Shown: piece after piece, positions 25,674-39,613 of the stretch
Numbering within the stretch: position 1 is the first letter of the stretch
Layout: every line of letters starts with the position of its first letter
From: Flammula alnicola
Lineage: Eukaryota > Basidiomycota > Agaricomycetes > Agaricales > Strophariaceae
Length of the DNA: 64,000 nt
Direction: 5' to 3'
Assembly: GCA_015499995.1 (NCBI GenBank)
Contig: JADNRV010000025.1
Coordinates: forward strand, 310,001-374,000
Position numbers and translations under genes: made by a program
The notes under the pieces: generated by a model
Seen by the model: only the letters and a program-made list of their open reading frames with translations
Told to the model about the DNA's origin: nothing
Database searches by the model: none

Positions 25674-25948
25674 TTGTCAGATGGGAATAATATTCGTTTG
25701 CAAGATCACACACGATAGCGCAATCATGGCGGCGTAGAATAGATTAGTGATCAATGTGGTTCAGAGGGCAAAATCCCATGCAGATAAGTTCGGTGGGAGA
25801 ACTTATCTGTATCCAGAGGTAGCCATGCAAATGCGATGTAAATATAAGAATTATGGATCATCTAGACTCCAGAGATAGCCTAGCTGGAGGAAGGAGATTA
25901 AACGACAAAGGAAGGAAACTAAATCCATGAGCAGCAGAACGAAGAATC
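25674..25948. promoter_or_regulatory. Intergenic: amidohydrolase upstream region
   Basis: These 275 bases lie between the amidohydrolase start and the stop of the coiled-coil gene. They must hold the amidohydrolase promoter. No TATA box was recognised. Confidence 0.35.
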
Positions 25949-28900
25949 TCATTCAACGTCTGTATCTTCCTCATCCTCTGTCTCATCCCCTGTCTCTTCT
26001 TCAACATCACCCTGCGCATCTCGAGCCCCTCCTTGCGAACTGCGCGAGCTCTGCCGACTCATCCCCAGCGGCGACGCCGACCCACTGCTGCTCAACGCAT
26101 TGCCCGACCCACTAGCACTCGCAGTCCTGGTCCCAGCGGCGCCCAATCCCAACATATACATCGTCGATGACACGGTCCTCACCCTCGTCGGCGTCGTCGC
26201 CAGACTCTGCATCATAGGCTTCATTGGGCTCGTCGGCGATAGCACGCCATACCCGCCCCCAAACACCCCCCCGCCACCACCGCCACTAGCATGGGACGCA
26301 CCAAAGCTGGGCATCGGTACTCTTAGCCCAAGCGTCGCGAAAGGGTCCTTCACGGGCTCGCTTGAACTGCCCCCACCGAGCCCGAAGAAACTCGGTCGGC
26401 GCGACCGCTGGTTCGGCTGCATGTTCCCTGAAGAGGGAGAGTGCCTTAACCGCGGGCTGGTCATGATATTCCCAAAGGTCGGTGCGGGGCCCGTAGGGGC
26501 AGGAGTGGATGGCCTAGACGACGAGCTGCGGATCCACGACGTCCACCCTCCTTCTCCGCCTCCATTATTCGCAGAGTCTTCTTTGGAAGGAGAGACAAGG
26601 CTCGAGGTAGATGAAGATGGCGTTGTACTCCCCAGAGGCGAAAGCGGCGGCGCAGGTAAAGATCCGGGTGTAGGCTGAGCTAAAGACTCCGGATCGTGTA
26701 TCGCTCTCTTCAAAGCCGCGATATCATGCTGCACATCCTCCAACTTTCTCGTAAACGTGTCTCGCGCCTTGCGCACCGCCGGGTCCTGCCCCCCAACGAA
26801 CTCCGCCACCTGTCTCTCCACCTCCGACTGCGTAGGCACTCCGTGGTCTTCATGAGAGGGTTCTCCGTCCACAACGATCGACGACGACGGGGTCGAAGTC
26901 GCTAGGGCACCAGGAACGGACAACAACGCCTCATACCCTCTCGCGAGCAACGCCTCATCTCCGACCCTAATCTCCAGCTCCACCCGCGCATCCTCGGTAT
27001 AATCGTCAAGGCGACCCAGCGCAGCACTCAGGATATCGGGGGGTATCGGCATCGGCACCGGCATAGGCGAAGAAGAAGAAGACGACGACGACGACGTATC
27101 TCTCAGAGATGCCTTGAGACCTTCTAACGCCAGATGGCAGTCCCGGAACGCACGTTGGAGGTCGTCGTACCGCTTGTTTACGCGGGCGAGGTCGGCGAGT
27201 AGTGGGTGGGGGGCGGCGGGTTTCTGATTTTCTTGGGGTATATTCCGTGGTGGAATCGAGGTAAAATTTGAAGGTGGTGTTTGAGGGAAAGCCACGGAGT
27301 TGGTGGGCCCTGATGAAGGGGATGGACGTGGTAGGGGTGGTAGAGGCGTGTCGTGGCTTGAGGGAGGATCGGGAGTGTGGTTCGAAGCATCCTCAGAATC
27401 AACTGCTGAAGAAAAACTCGAAGTGACGGTAATTTCTTCGCTGTTCGTAACCTTCTCTGAAGGTCGGTGTTCCGAGGCATCTGGTGGCATTGTAGAAACA
27501 GAGGGTGCAGTCGACTTGTTTAGAGACTCTTCCGAGGGTATAGACAAAGGTTTTTGAGAATCTGGGGAGCCAATGTCCAGAATGGTGTCTGCATTCGACG
27601 TCGATCGCATAGCGCCTTGGTTATCAGATGATTCAAAACCTTGGTTGCTCGATGACGTTAGAGGATGTTCAAACACATTAGGAGGGGGTAATTCGTTATG
27701 ATCGTCCAAGGCCGTCTCGTCGATTGGATTTTGTCCTTGTCTTTGAGGTATATGTACTCCATTTGGTGTATTGTTATCCTTCATATAGCTTCTTTCACCG
27801 TCGGGCTGGGCTTTAGCAGACACGTTTTCGGAGATCGCTTCAGCAGGATGCTCGGTCTCTTGGATATCAGAATGTGGAGGTAGTTGGGGCAATGTCAATG
27901 GCGTAGCCGGAGAGAGGCGCTGAGGAGAATGAATGGGTGTTTTCTCGGGCACTTGAGGCGGCTCATCGTTAACTTCGTTCGCGTCCGATTCCGAATCCGA
28001 TTTGAGGGTTGGGCTGTCGGTAACCCCATCGATCATGTTGCCACCCGTAGAAACAGGAACCATCCCATTTTCAGAAAGTGTGTCAAGCCGCACCGAAGCC
28101 AGTTTTTTCACCAAATTCAACCTCCTCTCCGTCTCCACTCGTAGCTCGTCCAACAGTCCATCCATCCCACTTCTGACAAGAAAGGCTCGCGCTTTGCCGC
28201 CCGAGAGGGATAACACAGTTTCCTCATCCAGAACGCCTTCGTCCAAGCTCTCGAGCAGAATACGCGCATCCTGCGCCAGAGTGAGAAGTGTCTCAAACTC
28301 GTGCGTCCGGCTATGGCCGTCCGCATTTTCAGCCTCGCGTAAGCGAGCGAGCATTTCCTCTCCACGCCTGATCCATCTCCGCAGCCCCTCCACCAACCTC
28401 TCCTCCCGTCCGCCCATCTTGATCCTCAAGCCCACTTCGCGCCGCCGTCCATACGTCTCCTTCATGATCTCACCACCAAGTTCATCTAAGGCACTGCGCA
28501 GGCGCTCATTCTGGACTTCGACAGAACGTAATTGGGCGGACAGGAGGTAGTTTTGCGAAGAGAGTGTGGATAGGGTGCCAGCGTGTCGCGCTTTGAGGGT
28601 CGAGAGGGTTGAGAGGAGATTATTCGTTGAGGTTTGAGAGAACTGCCTACCAATAGCAGAGTGTCGGTTAGTTTCCTAAGTATATGAGATGTTGGGGGAA
28701 AATACACATACATGTACCTCGCGACCATTTTGGCAGCTGTCCCATCTTCAAGGCGCAGTTTCTCGAGCTCTGTCTTGGTAAGACCCAGCTCATTCTCGAT
28801 CGCCCCGTTGCCCTTCTTCTCTGCTTCCAGCTGAGACGTTGCTACTTCAAGCTCGGCGTTGACTCTGTAAAGTTCAGCCTCCAGCTTCTCGGAATTGTCT

Positions 28901-29681
28901 TGGAATTGGCCAAGGAGCCGTTCGCGGCTAAGTTTGCTCTCAAGAAGGGTGGTAGCGAAGAATTTGGGAGCTGAAGTGACGTCCCCGGGTTCGAGATCAG
29001 CCGAGGCTTGGGCGCTGCCGTTGGAATGACCAAACTCCGAAGAGAAGGTCGCAGATGATTTCGCCTCCATTTCTCGAACCAAAGCCGCGTACTCGTTTAT
29101 GACCACGTCCGCCATCTTCATGTCTTCTTCCAGTTGTCGGATTTTCCTCTCCAAGTCCTGTTCTCTGACCTTGCCCGCTTCCTCCCTACCTCTCACCCTC
29201 GCCCCTAGTTCATAGGCATTGTCGGCACTAGCTTTCGCCTTTAGTGTCTCTGCGTGTGCGTGGACCAGCTCAGTCGTCTTAGCGAGAAGCTCGTCTTCGG
29301 TCGAAGAGAGCTTGTGCGACAGACGTCGAAGGGATAATGTGAGCTCCTGGATTTGCGTTTGCGTGTCAGAAGTAGTAGGCGAGGCATCAGGATGCGGATT
29401 GGCACGGAGAACGGCAAGTTCTGCCTTGAGGAGATCGTTCTCCCGTTCGAAGTGCACAGCGCGCTCATGCACGCGCACAGAGTCTAGAGAATGCCGCTGG
29501 AGTTTGACAGCAGATGCATGAGCTTCTTCCTAGCGAAATGGCCTCATGAACTGAGCAAAGGATACGGTTGAATGCGAGGAATGTGGTGATCTACTTTACC
29601 TGGAAACGAGCGACGGATGCTCTGAGACTCTTGAGTTCCAGAGACAACGGATTTTCGTCGAGGACAGACTGTTCGGTCATT
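25949..29681 (-). CDS. Large coiled-coil protein with disordered Ser/Pro-rich C-terminus
   Basis: The function is not recognised. The start is MTEQSVLDENPLSLELKSLR (29,681), followed by a short intron and a long coiled-coil exon (about 28,700-29,540). That exon has heptad-like runs, for example HERAVHFERENDLLKAELAV, DLERKIRQLEEDMKMADVV and EAELYRVNAELEVATSQLEA. After another intron come QNYLLSAQLRSVEVQNERLR and the 25,949-28,465 exon. This begins helical (GLRRWIRRGEEMLARLREAE), then is dominated by Ser, Pro, Gly and Thr. A second coiled segment lies near LLADLARVNKRYDDLQRAFR. The end is acidic (EEETGDETEDEEDTDVE). Length is about 1,180 residues. The frame is open throughout. The layout suggests a scaffold of the cytoskeleton or septum, but that is only inference. 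Confidence 0.75.
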
Positions 29682-31285
29682 GAAGACTGTCCAGAGCTAT
29701 AAGGTGCGCAGTCTTCCACATCGACACTGACTCTGAGAATAAAAGAATTGGAATGTCCGGCGGCAGTTGCCGCTGGTCCGTCTACATAGTTGCCAACGCT
29801 CCTTCCACATGACCACGGCGCGCCGCGTCGCGTTCGGTCGCGTCACCATCCCATTTTACTGTATTCTGCTTACAGTTAAGACTCAATATCTGGCTTTCGA
29901 CAGTAAAGGCTTGGAAAACTTTTATCACGCCAATAGTTGGACTGGAAGACAATGAGGGTTTCGGGCCGGTCACTGACCAGTTGTTTGACATTCACATTAA
30001 GGCCAAACAATGCTCATACGTGGCTTTCTTCGCCCTGAGGCCTGAACTTTTATCTTCCTCTATCTCAAGTCATGTTTCGTACTTTTATCCTTTGAAAGTC
30101 CTCGAGATATACGCTACTTTTTGGCTACTTTCTTCATGAATCTTGCGATTTTACTTACAACATAGCCGCTCAACTGCCGACTCCCCGTTTAGGGCGACCC
30201 TGGGCCGCCGCTAAATCACGTTTCACACGCTGATGGAAGTGGGTCACCAGTTCCGTCTCCGTCGGTCTGATAAACATCATGCTCAGTTGGATGAGCGCCA
30301 TTTCTTATAGGTTCGGATCAAGCCCTTTGTCAGCTTCCGGTGTTTATTTGTATATAGTTGCTTTCAGCAAAACCTGACAAGGGGCTTGCTTCAAAGTGTC
30401 ACGATTGAGGGGGTTTGGTCGCTCGCGACGCTTGAAGCCATTTCCGCACGTATTTACCTAGTTATGCGCGCGTTTTTTAGTATAACATACGATACAAACA
30501 TTGTACTACTCGCACTTTTTTCAAACAACTTTATTAATGACCTATGAGCTGTCTAAGTAGGTATCTTGACCCCATTTCCTTTCCTGCCTTCTAGAGAGGG
30601 TAAATCTTAAATTTGGACTGTGGCAGTTTGGCATATCATTTTTGCAGTATATATAAAGATGGATCCCGAGCCTCTTGTGAATAGAGTTTGTATTGCTGTG
30701 GCAAAGAGCTGTATAGTAGCGTTGTGGTATCGTTTTGCTTACAAGTCACGTGATTGGATAACCCATAAGCGCCCTTTATCCCAAGTGAGATCGATTAATG
30801 ATTTTTGCAAGATTGGCTGTCTTTTGGGAGTATATGGGTTGGTGTGGTGTTTTGAGCCCATTGATATGCTGAGTATAGAGAGCAATGCGCTTAGTGCACG
30901 GCGCGCCTTGCATAGGCCTGAACGCGCGTATGTGACACGCGTGACGCAGCTCATCACGGTGAGCCGGTCGGTCAATGGAAACACATTTCCAACAGCGGGC
31001 AGTTCTGTAACCTAAAAATGAGTATCTAGAACTTATAAAACATATAATGCGGGAGTAATGCCCAAGCGCCCCATGAATTGGTTGAAAACCTGTGATGATA
31101 AGTCAAAATTAAGAAATTTGCATGTTTCGGCCACACATAGTGCCGTACTGTAAACAATTTTTATGTATTTTTATTTTTGAGTAGATAGACACTTGGGAAT
31201 ACATTTTAACTACAGTATGTACTTTGACTTTTGTTTGTGCGTCAATTTTTGAGGGAGAGCGACAGGAATAAGTAAACCCCTGATT
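29682..31285. other. Intergenic, no gene seen
   Basis: About 1.6 kb. The part to about 30,100 should hold the coiled-coil gene promoter. The rest is AT-rich with only short, unconvincing open frames, the longest at 30,620-31,015. No tRNA, repeat or transposon end was recognised. Confidence 0.4.
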
Positions 31286-33922
31286 TTGATGCATTCTGAA
31301 GCAAGCCCCTTCTGCGAAGGAGCCGCTGCTTGCGCTCGCGACCGGAGCACGTGGGCTTGCTCCGAACCTACATTTCTTACCGCCTTGAAGTTGAAGTTAG
31401 AGGGGTCCCTTCTTCCAGGTACTCCATACCTCTGGCTGTTCGCCTTGTGCTTTTGCACCGTTGCCGTGCTGCAAGTGATAGAGTACCTGAGCCTCGACAC
31501 TGTCAAGTCAAATGCCTTTGCTTCGGTGACACCGTCCGTTCTAGCGGCGCTTGTCGCAGCTGTGGCCTATATGGTGTTATATTCTCAACACAAAGGGTTG
31601 CCACCAGGACCTCGCCAGACTTTCTTTGGGTCGCGTAAAGCTGTTTCTGCGTTGCCTCCTTGGAAGAAGTTCACTGCGTTGTATAAGTTGTATGGTGCGT
31701 CTGGAAATGACTTTATACACCATGATAAACTCTGAATGACACTACTTCCACTGATTAGGTCCGATTGTCTCGTTTTATCAAGGGCAAACTGGTCGTCGGT
31801 TCGTTATTTCTGTGGAATATACAAAGACTTTACACCAACTCTATCCCAAAGTTGTTGGCACTATCAAGGCCGTGACTGACCTCCTCGAGAAGCGAGAGGT
31901 AGCATATACTCCAGTAAGCCGCGCAATATAATAGCATCAGTATTATCAAATGAAATGCCGAACTATTTCTCAGCTCAACCAGAAGAGGGATTTTGCCGGG
32001 AGGAATGCGAGGCATCGGTATGCCATATGGAACGCGATGGCGAAGCCGGAGATCGGTGGGTGCCATTTTCCTATTTTTCCTTGGCCCTGGCCTCAGGAAA
32101 CATCTCATTCCTCCGTAGCTCATCCATGCGGGAATGAGTGTCGAGGCGGCGCAGAACTACAAGCCTCTCCAGTCCATCGAATCGAAGATTCCGCTTCATG
32201 ATTTCCTCCAAGAAAAAGACAGAACGCGATACGCTTCGCACCTGCGTCGGTTAGTCTTTCCATGAGCATTTCCTGGTATAGAGTTTCAATACCCATTCCA
32301 GCTTCGCGGTTTCGATCGTCCTTTGCGTTGGTTATGGCCGACGAGTGCAATCGCTCGATGACTCAATTATAGTGGCGAATCAGAAGACAGATGAATGTAG
32401 GTCGAGAAGTTCTGCAAACGCTAGCTATGTTGTGTTAAACAATTTGTTTTACAAAGGTCTTGTCAGGTTCGTACTGTCTGTTTGTAACCTTCGTAGATAA
32501 ACGTTCTTCTTTCGCACGAAAGTTTAAGGTAGGACTATCATTAGACAGCGACGCACCAGAGCTCTGAACAACAGCCTTAGTACTCCAGGCAGATCTATAG
32601 TTGAATCTGTGAGCCATTCAGTCTTTCCTCCTATGAAAATTGGCTTGTTCACCTCATATCTTTCATCTAGTGGCAAATTCTGCTCAAGCTTCCAGTACGT
32701 GCATCTGTAACCCGTCTCGTGGATCCTTGAAAACGAACTACCTGATTAGCTTTTCCTCCAATGGTTCCGGCGTGAACCCGAAGCACAGCGAGAGCGAGAC
32801 ACTGAGCTTTACCTATCTCTCGTGAATCATGATTTTGGATTAAATGACCTCGAGACTGCTTATGCCCTTTCTGCGCCGTTCGGAGCTGGGGTGGGCACGG
32901 TACGCATTGCATTTTCTCGTTATGCCCTGTCAAGCACTGAGGGTCATGACAGACTCTGGTAACACTCGACGTATTCTTCCGTCAGTGCTACGCCTCTTTT
33001 ATTGTGTGTTTCTTCAACTGGTTATGTTCCGGAACAAATCCAGTTCCCATGCTTCATTATCCAGAGATAATGAGGAAGGCACAAGCGGAGATCGACAGTG
33101 TCGTGGGTTCCAGCCGCCTGCCTGACTTCGACGATGATGCGTCTATGCCTTATGTACAGGCTATCATCAAGGAGACAATGTGGTTTGGGCCTTTACATGC
33201 TTTACATCTCATATGACGTGAATGCCTGTCGATCGTGACAATACTCTCCTCCAGGTGACGTCCGATTGCTCCTCTCGGGTTCCCCATAGCGTCATCTCAG
33301 AGGACACGTACGATAGCATGCATATCCCCAAGGGAAGGACGGCTTTCACGAACATTTAGTACGTTTCGGCAGTCTTTTATTTTATTGGTTTCTATGGGCT
33401 GATACCTCTTCGTAGTTCTATGAGCAAGGACGAAGAAGTGAGCTCGCATCTATGGCCTCAACCGACAAGGCGATGACCTTGATGTCGCCATGTGGATGTT
33501 CCCTTCACCCGAAGAATTTAGGTCAGAGAGATACATGGAGGGGGACCCATCAGGTGGTTCGCCTCATTCTACATTTTTCTTCGGGTTTGGGCGATGTATC
33601 TGTTCTGGCATGCATGTCGCTTATAATTCGTTGTTCATCGTCACAACCAGGTAAGCTTCGCACCGTCAAGTGTATCTGATTCTGGTGGCACATATAATTG
33701 TTTACTCATCGCTCACCCAGGATTCTATGGGCTTTCAATATTACTCCTCTTAGAGACGGGGAAGGAAAGCCTGTATTACCGTCCCCAGACGATTTCATTG
33801 GCGGATCGGTTATTCCCCCACGTTCGCTCGCTTATCCGTTGGAGTCGAGGAAGGAAGGTGTTCGATCCTTGATTGTGGGAGAGTCCGGACGAGCAATGGA
33901 AGAAGCGTCTGCCTGGATGTAG
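31286..33922 (+). pseudogene. Cytochrome P450 pseudogene (copy 1)
   Basis: P450s are haem monooxygenases of the ER. Recognisable pieces, in order: an N-terminal anchor (VLAALVAAVAYMVLYSQ), the proline-rich hinge GLPPGPRQ, WKKFTALYKLYG, GTIKAVTDLLEKR, GMRGIGMPYGTRWRSRR (helix C), AGMSVEAAQNYKPLQSIE, FAVSIVLCVGYGRR, PEAQRERDTELYLSLV, IMRKAQAEIDSVVGSSRLPD, and the haem loop FGFGRCICSG at 33,580-33,609. Damage is visible. One base is missing near 31,895 (KREGSIYSSKPRNII needs a shift). The region 32,400-32,750 is scrambled. The K-helix ExxR motif reads ETMW, so its Arg is gone. It ends GRAMEEASAWM at 33,922, like copy 2. It is non-functional as it stands. Confidence 0.8.
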
Positions 33923-36900
33923 GTTTAAGGTTTTGTAATAATAATTTGGACGAATGACATTATAGTACTCAGGCTCTCGCTTCAATTTTTTTCCCGGTAA
34001 CTGGTTACCATGTACCGTACTATGCCATGTTTGTACATCTCATCTTGCATTATTCTTGCCAAAGTGAGCATTCAACCGGTAGACACCAAAATCCAATGAT
34101 CATTCGTCGATTAACCGCAGCATCCCATCTTTGTGAGAGCTTTACACATGCTATGTTCCTTGTTTCTTATAGCACAGGAATAGGTGGGATTAGCGTTGAG
34201 ACATGGGCGGGAACAAGCAACAAAAGAAATCTCTGGCATAGTCCGCGTTTCCTTCTAAAAGCCACGACTAGAACAGCCTGAGGAAAATAGAACCGCGGAA
34301 TAAACCACGTCGTAATGCATATTTGTGCATCGAAAACAATTGCCGACAGATTGACAATGGCATCGGGGAACTATTGAGAACAAGAGTCGACAAACCCTAC
34401 GTGAACTATAGTCGAACTCTGTCTGTTCCCACTAGAAAGAACTAGTCTAATTTGCAGATGGAAGAACAACCCACGAAGCGCTTAGTCGGAAGATGTGGTG
34501 GGAGGCTTGGTTGAGATCTCCATGTCCAATCGGATGACATAAATTATAAATTGGTACGTTGCCGCAACACGTTGAAAGAAAGCTATGGCGCATAGATGTT
34601 AAGCCGGCCGATGATGCAGGCAGAGATTTATTTGCTAAATGTCTGCAGAGAAAGTTTTCAAATAATTATAAAGCACTGTCGAGCGGCTCAAGAAGACACC
34701 GTGCCAAGGTAGGTTGAATTCATGAACATGATGAAACAAGAGCACATGGTTGTACAGTTCTTATGCCATGTTGGCTGAAGCGCGGATACAGATGGTTCAA
34801 GCAACCAAGAAAAGCTGGAAGCTGAAAAGCGAAGGTAGTCTGTCGTTTTGAAACTTGGTCACTGCCAGGAGTATCCTGTATACATAGTATCTCCGTAGTG
34901 TGACTTGTCCCGGACACATGGCTGTCATGTGGTTATGTGCCTCGGAGGGATCCATGTTTGGCGGCTAGATAAAGACTAGACGGAGAATCTCCTACAGGGA
35001 CACCCGGTGTCGACGTAGAGCTGACACTGATCAACCGAAGGGGTGTCGAATGAAGGAAATCTTGTCCAGGACGTCGTAGTTCTGAAACCTTTCCAGCATT
35101 TCCCATTTCCCTCTTTAGTTTTTTTTTGCGCCACGGTAAGCCGCCGCTGATGCCAAGTTAAACTAAATTTCCAATTTGGGCTCAGAGTGACCTCGCCAGC
35201 AATGTAACTATAATCCTGTCCACGGGCGGGCAAAGGCTGTATATGAGTCATGCGACGGCATCGGCCAGTGCTATCGTAATTTTCTCGTAGACCTGTATGT
35301 AAACCCTTTGGAAATCAGACTGACAGGCGAAGGGAGCTCGAGTGCCTTGAGATATTTCCCCCTGGAACTATTAATAACTGCGGACTCGGCTGTTGTCTAG
35401 CCGAGTGGGAAGTGGCATCTAACTCCGTCAATTACGCCTCAGGGACTGATAAAAGGACCGTCATTCCTTTCACCACAGTAGGCGATGGAACGAAATATTG
35501 ACAACTACAAGTACAAGCCTCGAGGGATCGGATATTCAGAGAGAAGGGATTATGCGTCAAAGAAATCTTGCAATCTTCCCTTTCTCCTTTGGACTTAACT
35601 TTGTGAAAACGTTACGCGGAAAATGGGAAATGATATTAATGGAGTAAGCTGCACCTCCAGAGAGTTACATCTATTCTGTTTTTATGCAAACCTTGCGCCT
35701 CACCTTCAGAGTTTCGTCATTTTTGATCGGACTCCAACAAATTTGTGACAAGACATGATCATTACCTCGCCACGCTCACTCTTCCATTCTTGAAATCCCC
35801 ATCGCCAGAACAACAGGACGCGACCCACTTCTATTCCAGATTGATTTAACCTCTCATTCTTGAATGTTCAATTTCCATTTTTTAATGCGGGTGCAATTGT
35901 CTAGTCATGCTCGGTATAGTGGACACGGTAGCATTCCTAAGACTGCGCAGGCGGCAGAAGGGACCCCACGAGTAAGTGATGGAAGTTGAACGGTAGGAAC
36001 TCTTCCCTTCTTGCTCAAGTTACTTGAACATTCTTCTTTCTCCAATCCCGCACCATAACTCATTAACTGGGCAATATGTACGTGTTTTTCCGGAGAAGTG
36101 GCAGCTGTTCGAGAGGCATCCATCTGAAGTCCGCCACAGTCCTGCTATGCAAACTTCATCCCCAAACTCCATGTCCGAGGGTCAGTCAACGTATCCAGTT
36201 CGCCCTGCTGATTTTATTCAGTATGCAGGAAAGAAAAGCTGACAACGGCAGTGAATGCCAGTTCCTTGATTAAATCCGAGAGTTTAAGCACGCTGATATC
36301 TCTTATGAGCAAAACACAAAACACATTCAGAACCATTGCAGGACTTGCACCTACATCGATGAAGAAGGAAGTTTGTTCGTTCAATTGGTCGTGCGGTGAG
36401 TAGGCGCACTTTTCATACGGTGTAATATTTTTATCATAATCACCACTGGTGAATCGATTTCTATCGGTCGCTCTGAATTTCTCGTCTAATATATAAATTT
36501 AGACGGTTCATATCCACCAAGCAGACAGTTATCGGGACCAATACCATGCGAGTAGTAGTGAAAATCTTTTCCGCAGGCGGTTAACTACTTACAGTATCAG
36601 CAAGCGCCGGTCAATATCCAACCAATCAGCCTCCTCAAGCTCAAGCAAGCCTCAAGTGCTCAAAGACTTACGTTCCCATGCGCATTCAGCGTCGATGATT
36701 TCGGATGGGAAATAAGACTGGAATCAGATTCTATATTCCCGTTACAACGACCTCTCACATGGTGCATGTAAAAAAACATCCACTAATTTGCGCTTGGGAC
36801 ATAAAATTGGCAATCGCGTGTTATTGGCTGTTACTAGCGACACCTGAGTGAGTGCCGTAGCCAATTGTTCTCCTGGGATGGATAGCTGCATGAGAAGAAG

Positions 36901-39613
36901 AGAAAAATAAGATACGGCGAGGAAAGTGGGTTGTGTGAATTCGGATTCGGGGTACATAAACTGGAAGATGATGCAGAGTTCCCATGATTGAATAGTAAGT
37001 TTTGAGGTGGCTGAGATAAGGTTTGACCATGCACTCGGTCCACTAGCAAGGATTGGACGATTAGACGTGCTGTAGATCGTTATGTAGATATTGTCGACAA
37101 TCTTGATTCCGCTTGCCCAAATTTCGATCATGGCAAGATGCGACGCAATTGTCCGAGAAGGCCAGGTCGGAAGAAAATATTGTTAAATGTTGGACTACCA
37201 CGTAGGTTGCGTCATTCGAGGTTTTGGGAGTAACCAGATGTGGGCTGAAGCGGCGAGCGCTGACCCTCCACACAAAATTATGCTCGGGACATGCTGGCCT
37301 ATTTGAATTGGTACATGGCTGTAGCTGCCTCTCTAAATCGTGATACTCCCGATCGTGGTGTCTACCCTTAAACTATGTTAAGTACATGTCTGTTCGTGAT
37401 TACCATGCGACCGGCAGCTTGCGTTGATACTCACGTTTGACATCGCATGGGCATAAGAATTTTGAGATCTTGAGACACCGAGAAATTATATCATCGCCCA
37501 ACTCACCGATTCGCTTGCGCAATTATAGCTACTTGGCTTCCATTCAAGTGAGCCAGGCAACTCAACCAGGTGTATCACAGGCCTGGAGTACCACGATGTT
37601 TCGCATCCTTTCAGTGACGTTTGTTTGCTACGTACACAGGCTCTGCTGTGTCAAAAGCCCTCGGATAATTTTTTGAAAAGCTTCAAAGTCTTATTCGCAC
37701 TACAAGAAATATTCTTGGATTAACGATGGATTAAAAGTCCGTGACATCTTCAGACTTCCTACCGAAATGATCACATCCTGTTCACATCCATTTCAATCTA
37801 TCGCGATTCACCTGAAGTATTTTTTTTTGGAAAACATCATGCATGCGAGATCTCTGAATATCGGGTCGCTTGATGGCCGTCTCTGTCAGCCGCTTGGCAT
37901 TTCTATGACCCTGTTAATTCGCGAAGTCAGATACAAAGTTGAACGACTATAACCAAAGCATCACACGCAGATGCAAGGCGGAATTTTATATTGAAGTCTT
38001 TTCTGTAAAGGGTGTCTAATGACGTTTTCTAGGATGCGAGTACTCAGCCCTTTTTGGAACCTTTATGATTGGCCAGTCGAAGACTAGGCAGAGTCATGCG
38101 AGTAACACACTGACCACTACAAGTGTGGCGCTGATCGATGTATTCCAGTTCGACGCCCGCGATCACCGAGTGCTTGTCTTGAATGTTGACCATCTGGTGG
38201 GCGTGAAAAGGCTGAAGTATCTTTACCTGCTCGAGTCCGCGGCGCTTACTGCTTAGTCTTCATGAGGATCCCGAAACTGAAAAGATGATGCACAACTTCA
38301 TCCACCGCCATAGCTCTGCCACAACCTATCAAAACCCTGGGCCCTAACGTTCACGTTTTTGCGTTCACCTCTTCCGAGCGTCTTCCAGTTTATATCTGGA
38401 CGCCGGCGATCTCCACGAATCCCCGTACTGACAGAACTTTAATGCTTCTCTATGTAAACCTTGCCAATAAGTTTCTGTCTTATAATTAACCACGAATCTC
38501 GATTAATTGATTGACAACGCAAAATACCTGTATATTCGGGGATACTTAGTCATGCAGGAAGAATGGTCGCGGTCGCGGGCCTAATGCAGGTGGCAGACCT
38601 CATATTGAAAGACGTCAGACACCTCACCCCAAAATTCCCTGGAGGCACATAGGTAATGGTCTTCTGTTTGCACGATATCATTGGATCATTTTGCGTGGTT
38701 GGAATTCCTGACGTGGGTTTCTGCCCGCTTCTGCGGGTATTTGCGCACCAATCCGATCCCTCAGAATCTAGCCACCGTTCACAATTAGCCACAAAGTTTC
38801 AAGGAATAGAGCATATTGGATTATCGGGATTATTGAAAGCCTCCGCGCCTCATCTCGGGTGGCAAAAATTAGCCCGAATTGGCCTTATAATTTCGAGAGG
38901 TTTCGGGTCCCTCAACTTCGTCAGCCACAGAGAGGTCATACCGTTCCGAGCCCCTCGTTATCTCTGCCCCATATTGAGGCGCGAACGACCTTGAGCCCCT
39001 ATACGTACCCTCGAGAATTTAGTTGCAAAGCGAACTATTTCTCCGACCTTTCCCTCTGTTTTCGAACCCAAAAAAAAATACACATCAGATTCGATTGGAT
39101 ATAGATGTATCTCCGCGTTCTCCGTACGCTGTTGACGTTTCGGGATTTCTCTGTCTGTGTATACTATCTCATTCTGTTTTTGGATGAAAAGTACCGTACT
39201 TGGAAAGTCTATGACCCATGGGCATAAAGTCCGGACGTGCGCTCAAGGCCTTTCTATAGAAACTCATGAGAGGGCCATCTCGGATGGACTTTCGAGCTGC
39301 GGAATGCCTTGACATACCAGTTTTTCCCGCTCAGCCTCCTCGCGGAGGGTTAGACGGTAAAGTCGTTCTTGGCATGTTTTGAGTTCGGGAATTTCCGGTT
39401 TCCCCTAGATAGTAGTGGCCCTTTCCTTTGTTACTCACTTCGATATTTTTAACTATACAACATAGTCGAAGACAAAGCTGGAGAAAATCGGGGGTTCAAC
39501 GTTGCAACATTCAGTGCTCAGCCTTGCCCCTGATCTGCACTCGATGTCCACATGTTTCTCCAGTACTCACATGGGTTACATTTTTTTGGGAACAAAGATA
39601 CGTCACTTGAACC
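33923..39613. other. Gene-poor stretch of 5.7 kb, no supported gene
   Basis: AT-rich DNA with scattered short open frames on both strands. The longest is 129 codons on the minus strand at 36,742-37,131, hydrophobic but without a recognised family. Composition and codon use do not favour any. The right part (about 38,900-39,600) probably includes the bHLH gene promoter and perhaps an unseen first exon. No terminal repeats or transposase fragments were found. Confidence 0.4.

Noticed and set aside
25927..28550. Several plus-strand open frames opposite the coiled-coil gene
   Set aside because: They are antisense shadows of a Ser/Pro-rich coding exon. Composition is Arg/Pro/Leu-rich and there is no splice logic.
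36742..37131. 129-codon minus-strand frame
   Set aside because: Isolated, no recognised family, no supporting exons, AT-rich surroundings. Left unannotated as a gene.
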